Assembly: GCF_000585995.1 (NCBI RefSeq)
Contig: NZ_CP007410.1
Span: forward strand, 4,739,430-4,803,429
DNA from: Pseudomonas brassicacearum
GTDB lineage: Bacteria > Pseudomonadota > Gammaproteobacteria > Pseudomonadales > Pseudomonadaceae
Direction of reading: 5' to 3'
DNA length: 64,000 bases
The notes under the pieces are model-generated. The model had not been told where the DNA came from, did no database searches, and saw nothing but the letters and a program-made list of their open reading frames with translations. How positions within the stretch are numbered: position 1 is the first letter of the stretch; each line of letters begins with the position of its first letter. Of the stretch, positions 27,437-35,356 are shown piece by piece. Position numbers and translations under genes: made by a program.

Positions 27437-27457
27437 GTCGGTCATTAAAAGACCGAC
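27437..27457. promoter_or_regulatory. Inverted repeat between the small gene and the histidine kinase
   Basis: GTCGGTC / GACCGAC (7-base perfect arms, 7-base loop). Lies 56 bases after the histidine-kinase stop and about 80 bases upstream of the small gene. No T-run follows, so it may be an operator rather than a terminator. Confidence 0.4.
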
Positions 27458-27513
27458 GCTTGCGTAAAGCCCTTGGCCGACGAATGGAACTCACTGTTTC
27501 AAAAAGGAAACAC

Positions 27514-29703
27514 TCACTCAGCCCGCAGCATCGTCCGGTTTAAAACCCGCGAAACCTGATCGGCCGAATAAGGTTTGGACAAAAACTCAAAGCCTTCATG
27601 ACCACTGTGGGCCAACTCTTCGCTATAACCAGACGTCAAGACCACCGGCAGGTCCGGGCGACGCCGACGCAACTCCTTGGCCAGGGCTATGCCGCTGATG
27701 CCCGGCATGACGACGTCAGAAAATATCGCATCGAATACCCTCGCATCGGGGCCGACCATTTCCAGCGCCTCTTCGGCGTTGGTCGCCCAGGCCGTTTCGT
27801 AGCCCAGGTCCTGGAGGATCTGGTTCGCAAAACGTCCTACCTCCAGGTTGTCTTCCACGATCAATACCCGGCGCCGGCCCTTTTCCAGTACCAGATGCGG
27901 GGTTTCGTCCTTGGCGGGCTCATGGTTTTTTTCGGGTTCCACTTCCGGAAGGTACAACGTAAACACCGTCCCTTCTCCCACCACAGTCGAAACGTCGACG
28001 TTGCCGCCGGACTGTTTGGCAAAACCAAACACCTGGGACAACCCCAGCCCGGTGCCCTTGCCCACTTCCTTGGTGGTGAAAAAAGGTTCGAAAATGTGCT
28101 CGAGCACATCCAACGTAATGCCGGTGCCGGTATCCGTCAGGGCAATAGCGGTAAAGGCCTGCCGGGATCCGGCATGACCGCGGATCGGCGGCATGCCGTC
28201 ACCGCAATGAAGCCTAAGCGACAACGTGCCTTGTCCATTCATGGCATCTCGGGCATTCAGCGCCATGTTGATCAGGGCCGTTTCAAACTGGCTCAGATCA
28301 GCACGAACGTAACAAGGCCGGTCGCACAACTCGACCTTGACCTGAATGCGCGCCCCCGTGACGGTTTCCAGCATGTCCCCCAGACTCTGCACCTGCTTGC
28401 CCACATCGATGACTTGCGGCTTCAACGGCTGACGCCGGGCAAACGCCAGCAACTGGCTGGTCAACTTGGCAGCGCGCTCGACTGTCTCGGCAACCGCCGT
28501 CATGTAGCGATTGCGACGCTCAGTGGACAGGTTGGGCATGCGCAGGAAGTCGACGGAGGAGCGAATGATCGTCAGCAGGTTATTGAAGTCATGGGCCACG
28601 CCGCCAGTGAGCTGGCCGATGGCTTCGAGTTTTTGCGACTGGCGCAGCGCCGCCTCGGTCTGCTTGAGACGAGTGGTGCGCTCCTCGACCCGCTCCTCCA
28701 GCGTCGCATTCAGCTCAGCCAGGGCCGCCAGGCCTTCACGCACGGCAGCGTCCGCACGGGTGCGTTCGATGTGGGCCCAGGAGCGCTCGGTGACTTCCAT
28801 CAGCAGCGCCAGATCGTTGGATGACCAGACCCGGGGCGTTTTATCGTGGATGGCCATCAACGCGGTCAAACGGCCATTTTTGATCAGCGGGACGCAAATG
28901 GTCGCGGCGATACCAATCGCCTGGAACGTTGCCGCCTCGTCTGGCGCCAGCTCCGCGAGGTTATCGTTGATCACCAACGGCTTGCCAGAACGCAGATTGG
29001 TGACCGCCAGCCGACCGAAATCCGCCAATCGATAATGCCCGATAATATGAGGCGAACCCGCCCGGGCCCAATCGCCGCGAATCGTGAAACCGTCCTCATC
29101 CTCGTCCATGTCCGCATACGCACAATTGGACAGGTTCAGGTGCGCCGCCAGAATCCGCGTGGTGGTCGCCATGATGGCCTGTGGGTCGGTGGCGTTCGCC
29201 ACGGCATTACCGATGGCATCCAAGACAGCCAGGCGCTGGGTCATGAACACCGTCGAGGTGGTCTCGGTGACCGTGTCCAGCATGCCCAAGACCTTGCCGA
29301 ACGGATCGCGAATGGGGCTGTAGCAGAAGGTGAAATAAGCTTGCTCGGGGCCACCGCCACGTTCGATGACCAAGGGAAAGTTTTCGATATAAGTCGCCTG
29401 CCCATCGAAAGCCCCCTGCACGATCGGGCCAATGTCACTCCAGACCTCCTGCCAGACCTCATTGAAGGGTCGCCCCAGCGCCTCGGGCTTATCGCCGAGA
29501 ATGGGCAGGAAAGCATCGTTGTATACCGTGATCAGATCCGGTCCCCAGACAATGGCTTGGGGAAAATGCGAGGCAAGGCTCAGCGCCACGGTGGTTTTCA
29601 ACACGTCAGGCCACTGCTTCGGCGGCCCGAGCGGGGTGTCGTCCCAATCATGGCGGCGTATCCGTTCGGCCATTTCTCCGTAGCTTTGCAGCCAGTCTGT
29701 CAT
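27514..29703 (-). CDS. Hybrid sensor histidine kinase / response regulator
   Basis: A 729-residue soluble kinase: an N-terminal PAS-like domain (about 40-150), a GAF domain (about 155-310), a coiled coil (310-355), a HisKA domain with the phospho-accepting His near 371 (GGVAHDFNNLL), an HATPase domain (N483; DTGTGI near 524; GKGTGLGLS near 549) and a C-terminal receiver with Asp 663 and Lys 710. No membrane segment, so it likely senses a cytoplasmic or diffusible signal. No partner regulator is adjacent. ATG at 29703 chosen, with AAGGAT upstream. Confidence 0.92.
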   Translation of the reverse strand: MTDWLQSYGEMAERIRRHDWDDTPLGPPKQWPDVLKTTVALSLASHFPQAIVWGPDLITVYNDAFLPILGDKPEALGRPFNEVWQEVWSDIGPIVQGAFDGQATYIENFPLVIERGGGPEQAYFTFCYSPIRDPFGKVLGMLDTVTETTSTVFMTQRLAVLDAIGNAVANATDPQAIMATTTRILAAHLNLSNCAYADMDEDEDGFTIRGDWARAGSPHIIGHYRLADFGRLAVTNLRSGKPLVINDNLAELAPDEAATFQAIGIAATICVPLIKNGRLTALMAIHDKTPRVWSSNDLALLMEVTERSWAHIERTRADAAVREGLAALAELNATLEERVEERTTRLKQTEAALRQSQKLEAIGQLTGGVAHDFNNLLTIIRSSVDFLRMPNLSTERRNRYMTAVAETVERAAKLTSQLLAFARRQPLKPQVIDVGKQVQSLGDMLETVTGARIQVKVELCDRPCYVRADLSQFETALINMALNARDAMNGQGTLSLRLHCGDGMPPIRGHAGSRQAFTAIALTDTGTGITLDVLEHIFEPFFTTKEVGKGTGLGLSQVFGFAKQSGGNVDVSTVVGEGTVFTLYLPEVEPEKNHEPAKDETPHLVLEKGRRRVLIVEDNLEVGRFANQILQDLGYETAWATNAEEALEMVGPDARVFDAIFSDVVMPGISGIALAKELRRRRPDLPVVLTSGYSEELAHSGHEGFEFLSKPYSADQVSRVLNRTMLRAE

Positions 29704-29856
29704 TGCGATCGATCCTTCTGCCGCCAATACAAATCAAGGGGAGGCACTCATGACCTCAAGCCGGGCCGTATTATCCCGTGTCAGGTGGGAATGCGCGATT
29801 GGATTGTGGGATTTGTAGGGCTGCAAATGGGGGTGAATGGCGGGAATGGACAGTAG

Positions 29857-29980
29857 GGCTACAGCAATGTCCTACAAATGATTAGGAAACATCTGGCCTA
29901 TCAATCCCTTGTGCAGGGTTTGCGGGGGTGTTCATAGTCTCGCAGTTGCCCAAATGCCTGGGTTTGGCAACTCGATAAAA
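29857..29980 (+). repeat. Structured noncoding repeat, copy A (truncated)
   Basis: Shares with copy B (31761-32067) the run CCTACA-ATGATT-GGGAA..., CCTATCAATCCCTTG, TTTGCGG, CATAGTC and GGGTTTGGC. It contains a stem GTTGCC (29945-29950) / GGCAAC (29966-29971). In copy B the same stem reads GTCGCC / GGCGAC, a compensatory base-pair change. Homology ends near 29980, so this copy lacks the downstream part. Confidence 0.7.
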
Positions 29981-29994
29981 GGAGCAATCTGAAG

Positions 29995-30217
29995 TTGGCG
30001 GACAATAGCGCAGTAAAACCTTCCGCGACGTTGCGGGCAGACAGCTTCTGGATGCAGATTTGGCAGAGTGGAGCTTTGAGCATCCAGGAAGCCGAAAGGC
30101 GGGCGCTGGGCTCGCAACGTTTAAAAGAGGCTTACTCGTCGGTACCCTTCTACGCCAGGAAAGCGGCTCGAGACCCGCAGTTCTGGAGCAAATTTTACGC
30201 GAGCCGCGTGAATTCGT
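29995..30217 (+). pseudogene. Short reading frame interrupted at its end by the IS element
   Basis: A plus-strand frame starting at a TTG (AAAAGGAG lies 12 bases upstream) reads through a protein-like sequence (SFWMQIWQSGALSIQEAERR...) until the IS at 30218. Removing the IS and one target copy gives VNS followed by TAG, so the original frame would have had about 74 codons. The opposite strand also has a possible reading (see 31590-31760), so the coding strand is uncertain. Confidence 0.35.
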
Positions 30218-31581
30218 GGGACTGTCAGATATTTTGTGTGCGGGCCGGTAACGGCCTGCCGTTAGGCAGGCCATGCTTTTACCAGGTCGGTCTGATAAAT
30301 CGATCTCCGTACAGAATCGCGAATTGATTCATCGCACTTTTCCAGTCATGGGCCGCTGAACCCCAGTTTGCTGTGATATTGCGCAGCCCAAGCCAGATCA
30401 GCTTGGTCGCCGCATCGTCGGTCGGGAAGTGGCCTCGGGTCTTGATGATCTTGCGCAGTTGAGCGTTGATGCTCTCAATGGCGTTGGTCGTGTAGATCAC
30501 TTTTCGGATCGCCGGCGGGAAAACGAAAAAAGGAATCACACGATCCCAAGCGCGGCGCCAAGCAGCCACTACCGTCGGATACTGCTTGCCCCATGGCCCG
30601 CTTTCAAACGCATCCAGCGCTTGCTCGGCCGCTTCGGCGGTGACTGCCTGATAGATCGGTTTGAGCGCCTTGGCCAGTTCGCGGCGCTTATCCCAAGCCG
30701 CGTAATCAAGACTGTTGCGGATCAGATGAACAATGCATGTTTGCAGTGTCGTGTCCGGAAATACAGCGCTGAGAGCTTCCGGCATGCCTTTAAGGCCATC
30801 GGTCACAGCAATCAACACGTCTTCGACGCCGCGTGTCTTGAGGTCGTTGAACACCTTCATCCAGAATTTGGCGCCCTCGGTCGTTTCGATCCAAATGCCG
30901 AGAATATCGCGTGTTCCGTCAGGCAAAACACCCAAGGCCAGGTAGATTGCCTTGTTGCGAACCAGCCCCTCTTCGCGGATTTTGACCCGCAGAGCATCGA
31001 AGAAAATAACCGGATACATCGGCTCCAAAGGCCGCTGTTGCCAGGCACCGATCTCTGCCATGACTTCGTCGGTTACAGAGCTAATGAAGTCGGGAGAAAC
31101 GTCCGTACCGTACTGCTCGGAAAGAAACGCACGGATCTCTCTAACAGTCATTCCGCGGGCATACATGGCGATGATCTTGTCGTCGAACCCAGTGTAACGC
31201 CGCTCGTGTTTGGGGATCAGGATGGGAGAAAAACTGCCGTCCCGGTCGCGAGGAATATCCAGTCGGAGCGGACCATCACCGGTTAGAACCGTCTTGCCGC
31301 TTTTGCCATTGCGCTGGTTGGTTTCATCCTCTGGGCGCTGCGCGCCCGGCGGATAGCCCAGGTGGTGGCCAAGCTCAGCACTCAAGGCTCGCTCGATCAA
31401 AGCCTTCTTGAACGCCGCAGAGGCATCCTCAATGGCTTCAGCGGTCATCGGTCCATCGGTAAATTGCTCAAGCAGCTCTTTCGGGATTTTCGGCAGCTCT
31501 CGCAACGCGGGTTTCTTCTTGGTTGGCATACATGCACCTCTTACTCATGTTATGCCCGAACACAAAATTTCTGACACCCCC
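30218..31581 (-). mobile_element. Complete IS256-family insertion sequence
   Basis: A 1364-base element with 27-base terminal inverted repeats (30218-30244 and 31555-31581, 23 of 27 positions matching, sharing TGTCAGA-ATTTTGTGT) and a perfect 8-bp target duplication GAATTCGT at 30210-30217 and 31582-31589. It carries one intact transposase. The clean duplication indicates a fairly recent, simple insertion. Confidence 0.95.
30279..31529 (-). CDS. IS256-family transposase
   Basis: A 416-residue mutator-type (IS256) transposase, full length. The DDE residues are visible: first Asp in VIFFDALRVKIRE, second in IAVTDGLKGMPEAL, and Glu in YTTNAIESINAQLRK; the C/H-containing TCIVHLIRNSL helix lies between the last two, as in the family. 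No frameshift or stop, so the element is probably active. Confidence 0.96.
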   Translation of the reverse strand: MPTKKKPALRELPKIPKELLEQFTDGPMTAEAIEDASAAFKKALIERALSAELGHHLGYPPGAQRPEDETNQRNGKSGKTVLTGDGPLRLDIPRDRDGSFSPILIPKHERRYTGFDDKIIAMYARGMTVREIRAFLSEQYGTDVSPDFISSVTDEVMAEIGAWQQRPLEPMYPVIFFDALRVKIREEGLVRNKAIYLALGVLPDGTRDILGIWIETTEGAKFWMKVFNDLKTRGVEDVLIAVTDGLKGMPEALSAVFPDTTLQTCIVHLIRNSLDYAAWDKRRELAKALKPIYQAVTAEAAEQALDAFESGPWGKQYPTVVAAWRRAWDRVIPFFVFPPAIRKVIYTTNAIESINAQLRKIIKTRGHFPTDDAATKLIWLGLRNITANWGSAAHDWKSAMNQFAILYGDRFIRPTW

Positions 31582-31589
31582 GAATTCGT

Positions 31590-31760
31590 AGAGAACGGCA
31601 ATCTTGCCGGGATTTTCTATTAGCAATTTGAAACTTCCCTCAGCCGTCTCGAGCCATTCTTGCTCAATTAGCTCCACCCCTTCTTCCCCAGGACATCTGC
31701 CCACGAAAGATGTAGGCGGTGGGCCCGATGAGTTGTAGGTCCCATAGCTCGAATGCCTAC
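31590..31760. other. Flank of the IS: fragment of an interrupted coding region
   Basis: On the minus strand the sequence reads as a protein-like stretch (EEGVELIEQEWLETAEGSF...IAVLYEF) up to the IS. Joining across the IS after removing one target copy would give YEFTRLA and a stop. No start codon with a ribosome site is seen before copy B of the noncoding repeat, so this looks like the end of a decayed gene. Confidence 0.4.
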
Positions 31761-32067
31761 GGCTATGGCAACGTCCTACATATGATTGGGAATCCCCTTC
31801 CCTATCAATCCCTTGCGTATTTTTTGCGGTGGCGGCTATAGTCCTGGCGTCGCCCAGATGGCGACCGGGTTTGGCGACCCGCAGTGGTGTGCGAAAGCGC
31901 TTGCTTGTTGCAGGCGTTCTCGTATCTGTAGAGTTGTCGTTATGGCAGCTGTACGCGGGAGATCTTCGGGTCTGCCGGCTTCCACTCCGGTTCGCCAACC
32001 TGCGTACAGTTGCCACCTTTTCGTTTGGCGACGATAGGTGGCGAAACTCTTCCAGTGGAGCTTACTT
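31761..32067 (+). repeat. Structured noncoding repeat, copy B, leader of the DUF6124 gene
   Basis: A 300-base leader directly before the DUF6124 start. It begins with the segment shared with copy A, has stems GTCGCC (31849-31854) / GGCGAC (31860-31865 or 31873-31878) and CGGGT / ACCCG (31865-31880), and ends with a T-rich stretch and GGCGACGATAGGTGGCG. From memory, similar leaders occur in front of DUF3077/DUF6124 genes in many P. fluorescens genomes. Confidence 0.65.
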
Positions 32068-32346
32068 ATGAATCAATATATGGGCCTTACCAGCAACGCC
32101 GACGATCAACCCCTCTACGTCGATACCACCGCCCCACTACACATCCTGCTCGATGCAGCAGCCTACCGAATCCGTGCCGCTACCCAGTTTCTGGAGAACA
32201 TCGCGATGCGTGACGACCAGACCATCGACCCAGCCACCCTTCAGGACCTGGCGCAGCTTTGTTGCATTCCGCTGCGCGATGGTTGCGACGTAATGGATGC
32301 GATTGCTCGACGATTGGATGCGGCACCGGCAGGCTCCACTTTATAA
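32068..32346 (+). CDS. DUF6124 family protein
   Basis: A 92-residue protein typical of the Pseudomonas-specific DUF3077/DUF6124 family: a short N-terminal tail, then helices (TAPLHILLDAAAYRIRAATQ, LQDLAQLCCIPLRDGCDVMD). No catalytic motif or signal peptide. The ATG at 32068 after GTGGAG is chosen over 32038. These genes occur as multiple dispersed paralogues with a conserved noncoding leader; their role is unknown. Confidence 0.75.
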   Translation: MNQYMGLTSNADDQPLYVDTTAPLHILLDAAAYRIRAATQFLENIAMRDDQTIDPATLQDLAQLCCIPLRDGCDVMDAIARRLDAAPAGSTL

Positions 32347-32365
32347 ACCTGCCAGCCAACAACCC

Positions 32366-32455
32366 TGTGGCGAGGGAGCTTGCTCCCGCTTGAGTGCGAA
32401 GCGCTCACCAAAAGGGGCCGCTACGCAGCCCAGCGGGAGCAAGCTCCCTCGCCAC
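32366..32455. repeat. REPIN element, GGCGAGGGAGC family
   Basis: TGTGGCGAGGGAGCTTGCTC and its complement flank GCGAAGCGC and GGGGCCGCTACGCAGCCC. About 90 bases, just after the DUF6124 gene. Confidence 0.88.
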
Positions 32456-32763
32456 GGATTCATCGTTTTCTTAAGTGCGCGTTACTGAGCTGTAGGCAGA
32501 GGACTTTTCAATGACCTAAGCAGCTGCTGATAGCGTCGCGACTCGGGTCCGTAGGCTTGCTAAAGCCCACAATGTCACTGCTGAAGCTGACGATATGAGT
32601 CGTAGGGCCGTGAGCATCCCCGTCTGGTTGGCGATGTTGTCGAGTTGGATGACATCGAACAGTTGCTCGTCAATCTCTAGAGGAAAGGCGTTCTTAGCAA
32701 ATCAGCGATCTTGACGCTCCAGGGCGAGCACCTTGAAGAGAAGAGGTGCTGTAAGAAGCATTT
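32456..32763. other. Intergenic stretch without recognisable gene
   Basis: About 300 bases with no frame of useful length, no clear promoter or terminator; base composition is lower in GC than the core genes. It may be decayed coding sequence, but I cannot identify a parent. Confidence 0.4.
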
Positions 32764-33270
32764 TTAGACCAAATAAGTATAGGGCCGGCCCACTCTGCTA
32801 CGGGTCATATGGATGAGCGCTGCTCTTCGACTATCCGGAGAAACTCTTTCTTCGATAGCAACGGGCAAGAAACCCAGTTTCGAATAAAGCAATAGACCTG
32901 CTGTATTTTCGTTGAAGCATGATATCTGCACTTCTGAAGCGTTATAGCGGTTAAACGCCAATGCAGACATGGTCTCGACGATGAAGGTCGCGACGCCGTT
33001 ACCTCGTGCTTCTAGAGCAACGACAACATTGCCGATGCAACACACCCCATCCATTTCAGCTCGATAGAAGTTGGCAAAACCGACGACACTGCTCCCTGCC
33101 TCGACAACCATCGAGTCGAATCGGAGAGCAATCGCGTGGGACAGCTGAGCTTCAGTCAGAGGGTATTGAGCTTTCGGGAACATATAAAACAGTTCCTGGG
33201 CATTGAGGGGAAAGCTGCAGATAGTTTTGATGTCATCATCCATCACTGGCCTGTGTCGCAAGTTCATCAT
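32764..33270 (-). CDS. GNAT-family N-acetyltransferase
   Basis: A 168-residue GNAT protein. The acetyl-CoA pocket region reads VVVALEARGNGVATFIVETM (R/Q-x-x-G-x-G/A form), followed by beta-5/alpha-4 (ISCFNENTAGLLLYSKLGF). Start ATG at 33270 (or 33267) follows AAGGACGA. Substrate unknown. GC content is lower than that of the core genes, in keeping with an accessory region. Confidence 0.85.
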   Translation of the reverse strand: MMNLRHRPVMDDDIKTICSFPLNAQELFYMFPKAQYPLTEAQLSHAIALRFDSMVVEAGSSVVGFANFYRAEMDGVCCIGNVVVALEARGNGVATFIVETMSALAFNRYNASEVQISCFNENTAGLLLYSKLGFLPVAIEERVSPDSRRAALIHMTRSRVGRPYTYLV

Positions 33271-33430
33271 TCGTCCTTAAGGTTTGCTTCCCCGGTACTC
33301 AGCTCAGCTGGGTTTTCTCAAACATCGGACCGGGAGATTGCTTTTAGCCGCCACTTAAGCGTCGATCTTCCCAAGTTTTCACAATCGTCATTAGAAACGG
33401 CTAAGCATACGAGAGTAATTTGCATCATTT

Positions 33431-33480
33431 CGGGGACGCAACGTGTTGGCCCTCTACATATCGTTGCGCTAGCGTCCCCG
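33431..33480. repeat. Long inverted repeat before the GFA pseudogene
   Basis: CGGGGACGC (33431-33439) pairs perfectly with GCGTCCCCG (33472-33480), and the inner AACG / CGTT also pair. The spacer has no T-run. It could be a small mobile-element remnant or a hairpin ending an upstream transcript. Confidence 0.45.
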
Positions 33481-33504
33481 ACGGGAACCTGAACGGCGCC
33501 AAGG

Positions 33505-33805
33505 ATGAATGAACACCACTGCGGAAGCTGTCTGTGCGGTGTTGTACGCTATGAGATCTCGGCCGAATTAAAGGCGTTGACGCATTGCGCCATTGCAGGC
33601 GCTTTCAAAAGCTCATGGTGCGGCATTCACAACCTATGCCAGTGTTCTCGCCGAATCATTACAAATTGCTGGAGGTGTCGATAGGGTCGGGCTATACGAA
33701 CCCGAAGCCGGCGTCAGACGTCAATTTTGTCTGTCGTGCGGCTCAAGCTTGTTCTGGTCTGATCCTCGCGGTACGTTCCAAATTGGATATCCATCCGAAA
33801 TCAGG
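33505..33805 (+). pseudogene. Frameshifted, truncated GFA-family (glutathione-dependent formaldehyde-activating-like) gene
   Basis: The first frame starts after AAGG at 33505 and reads MNEHHCGSCLCGVVRYEI, the zinc-binding CxxC-type start of GFA proteins, through ELKALTHC. Around 33590-33615 the reading must change frame (RHCR.. then SKAHGAAFTTYASVLAE) to continue with VGLYEPEAGVRRQFCLSCGSS and LFWSDPRGTFQIGYPSE. The homology then stops at the end of the convergent SMI1 gene, so the C-terminal third is missing. One or two frameshifts plus truncation make it non-functional. Confidence 0.75.
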
Positions 33806-33826
33806 ATTAACCCACCCAATCAGCCG

Positions 33827-34450
33827 TCAAATCAACCTATCCACAACCCTCGCATTCCACAATTCCCGGTACTTTTCCCGCCACCCCGGACTCCCCTTAT
33901 CCAACCACTCCAACGTTGCTTCAATACTGTCAGGGCTGATGATGAAGTGATTGATATGCTCCTCGATCCGCTCTTGAGACAGATGCAGCAAATCCAAGTA
34001 ACCATTGAAGGACTCCGCCAACACTACATACTCATCGCCCTGCTGACGGCGACCGGTCCAGGCAGGTAAGCCCGCCACCATCGCAGCCACGTCCTGGCGC
34101 CCGTCCCGCAGGTCCAGCAACAATAGACTCGCACCGCCGTCGCGACCGATGGGCAGCAATCCGGTGGTGGGGAAGCCGGGCTGAGCCCGCAGTTGCTCCA
34201 GTTCGAAGGGGTTGGATTCATACTCTTTGTCCGGGCCCAACCCGTACAGTGAAAAACTGAGCAATTCCTCATCGCCGTTGGCTAACGTAGCCAGCACGTC
34301 GTATTCCACATAGGCGCCGTTGCAGCTCTTGAGAAACTGGCGATAGTCATCCGGCAAGCGGGCGCCAAGACTGGCTTCCAGTTCCGCGATGGCACGGTCG
34401 GTGGCGCCTTCACGGGTGTCTTCGAGGATTAACCCACGGTAGTCAGTCAT
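33827..34450 (-). CDS. SMI1/KNR4 (SUKH) domain protein
   Basis: A 207-residue protein with the SUKH pattern: helix EELEASLGARLPDDYRQFL-type start (IAELEASLGARLPDDYRQFL), then CNGAYVEYDV, LLPIGRDGGASLLLLDL and the later YVVLAESFNGYLDLL. SUKH proteins are often immunity proteins against polymorphic or contact-delivered nuclease toxins. No toxin gene is adjacent, so it may be an orphan immunity gene. Its end removed the 3' part of the GFA gene. Confidence 0.85.
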   Translation of the reverse strand: MTDYRGLILEDTREGATDRAIAELEASLGARLPDDYRQFLKSCNGAYVEYDVLATLANGDEELLSFSLYGLGPDKEYESNPFELEQLRAQPGFPTTGLLPIGRDGGASLLLLDLRDGRQDVAAMVAGLPAWTGRRQQGDEYVVLAESFNGYLDLLHLSQERIEEHINHFIISPDSIEATLEWLDKGSPGWREKYRELWNARVVDRLI

Positions 34451-34540
34451 TGATGTCTCGAAAGGGAGTTGGGTAGAACGCGGTATTAATTTACAAAAGC
34501 CCCGTTCACTTGGGGTGGTTTTTTATCGGTACCTTCGGCG

Positions 34541-35356
34541 TCACACAACACTCGCCCGATGCAGGCTGCTCAAATGCCCAACACCTGCCGCCTTCAAACG
34601 GCTCACCAGATCCTCCCGCGCCGCTCGTCCACCGGAACGGACATACTCCAGCTCCGCCGCGGTGATCAAGACCACCGGCACCAATGTAACCGGGGACAAG
34701 GGCATGTCATCCAGTTGGGTAGGGAAATCCGGCTCCGGGGCGCCGAGCAGAACGCCGGCGGCGTCGTCATCTGTCACGAAGAGCTGGGGCAGTTGATCGC
34801 TCATGTGATGCGACTGGCTGACCCCGGGAAGTTCAAGGGATAGCGTCCCGTGCTGTTCGAGTTGGTGCGTGATGCCGCCCGCGTCGGCCACTGTTTTGGC
34901 GACGTTTTCTATCACCTCGAATGCCCAACTGCGCTTGAAGGGATCGACCTCACCTAGGGGGCCATAAGCGTGCTCGGGTATATCCGCGGTTTCGATGAAT
35001 AACTCCATCTCGAAACCGTTGCCCATTCCTTCGGTATCATCGAATGGATCGGACAGGCCTTCAGTGGCGAGAATGATTGTGTCGCCACGGCGAACTACGC
35101 GATAGGCCTGACGGGTCGAAGGCCAGTACGGGCCGCCCGAAAAAGTCGGGCTGATCAGGTAGGCAAGGACATCCCGCTCGACTGTGCCGACAGAACGCCA
35201 ATGACGATCCAGGCATGCTTCGCCGGCTTCTCGGATGGCCAGATTGGCTGCTTCAGCCTCGGTCAGGTCGCCAAGCTCGTTGGATTGCGGTGTGGGCTGT
35301 GCGTCTTGGGGTTCAGGGCCTTTCAGTGAACCGAGAAGCTTCTTGAAGAAATTCAT
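34541..35356 (-). CDS. Suppressor-of-fused (SUFU) domain protein
   Basis: A 271-residue protein. The central region (SVGTVERDVLAYLISPTF ... ILATEGLSDPFDD ... GFEMELFIETADIP) matches the bacterial SUFU fold; a C-terminal part follows with SLELPGVSQS and a final helix. Bacterial SUFU domains, like SUKH, are frequent immunity modules. Its ATG overlaps the stop of the upstream membrane hydroxylase (ATGA), so the two are translationally coupled. A start at 35356 is therefore well defined. Confidence 0.75.
   Translation of the reverse strand: MNFFKKLLGSLKGPEPQDAQPTPQSNELGDLTEAEAANLAIREAGEACLDRHWRSVGTVERDVLAYLISPTFSGGPYWPSTRQAYRVVRRGDTIILATEGLSDPFDDTEGMGNGFEMELFIETADIPEHAYGPLGEVDPFKRSWAFEVIENVAKTVADAGGITHQLEQHGTLSLELPGVSQSHHMSDQLPQLFVTDDDAAGVLLGAPEPDFPTQLDDMPLSPVTLVPVVLITAAELEYVRSGGRAAREDLVSRLKAAGVGHLSSLHRASVV

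Noticed and set aside
31468..32016. 182-residue minus-strand frame across the IS end and the noncoding repeat
   Set aside because: It runs from the repeat leader through host flank into the IS end; its parts have different origins.
34497..34521. Terminator between the SUKH and SUFU genes
   Set aside because: Only a 4-base GC stem with a long loop; too weak to assert.
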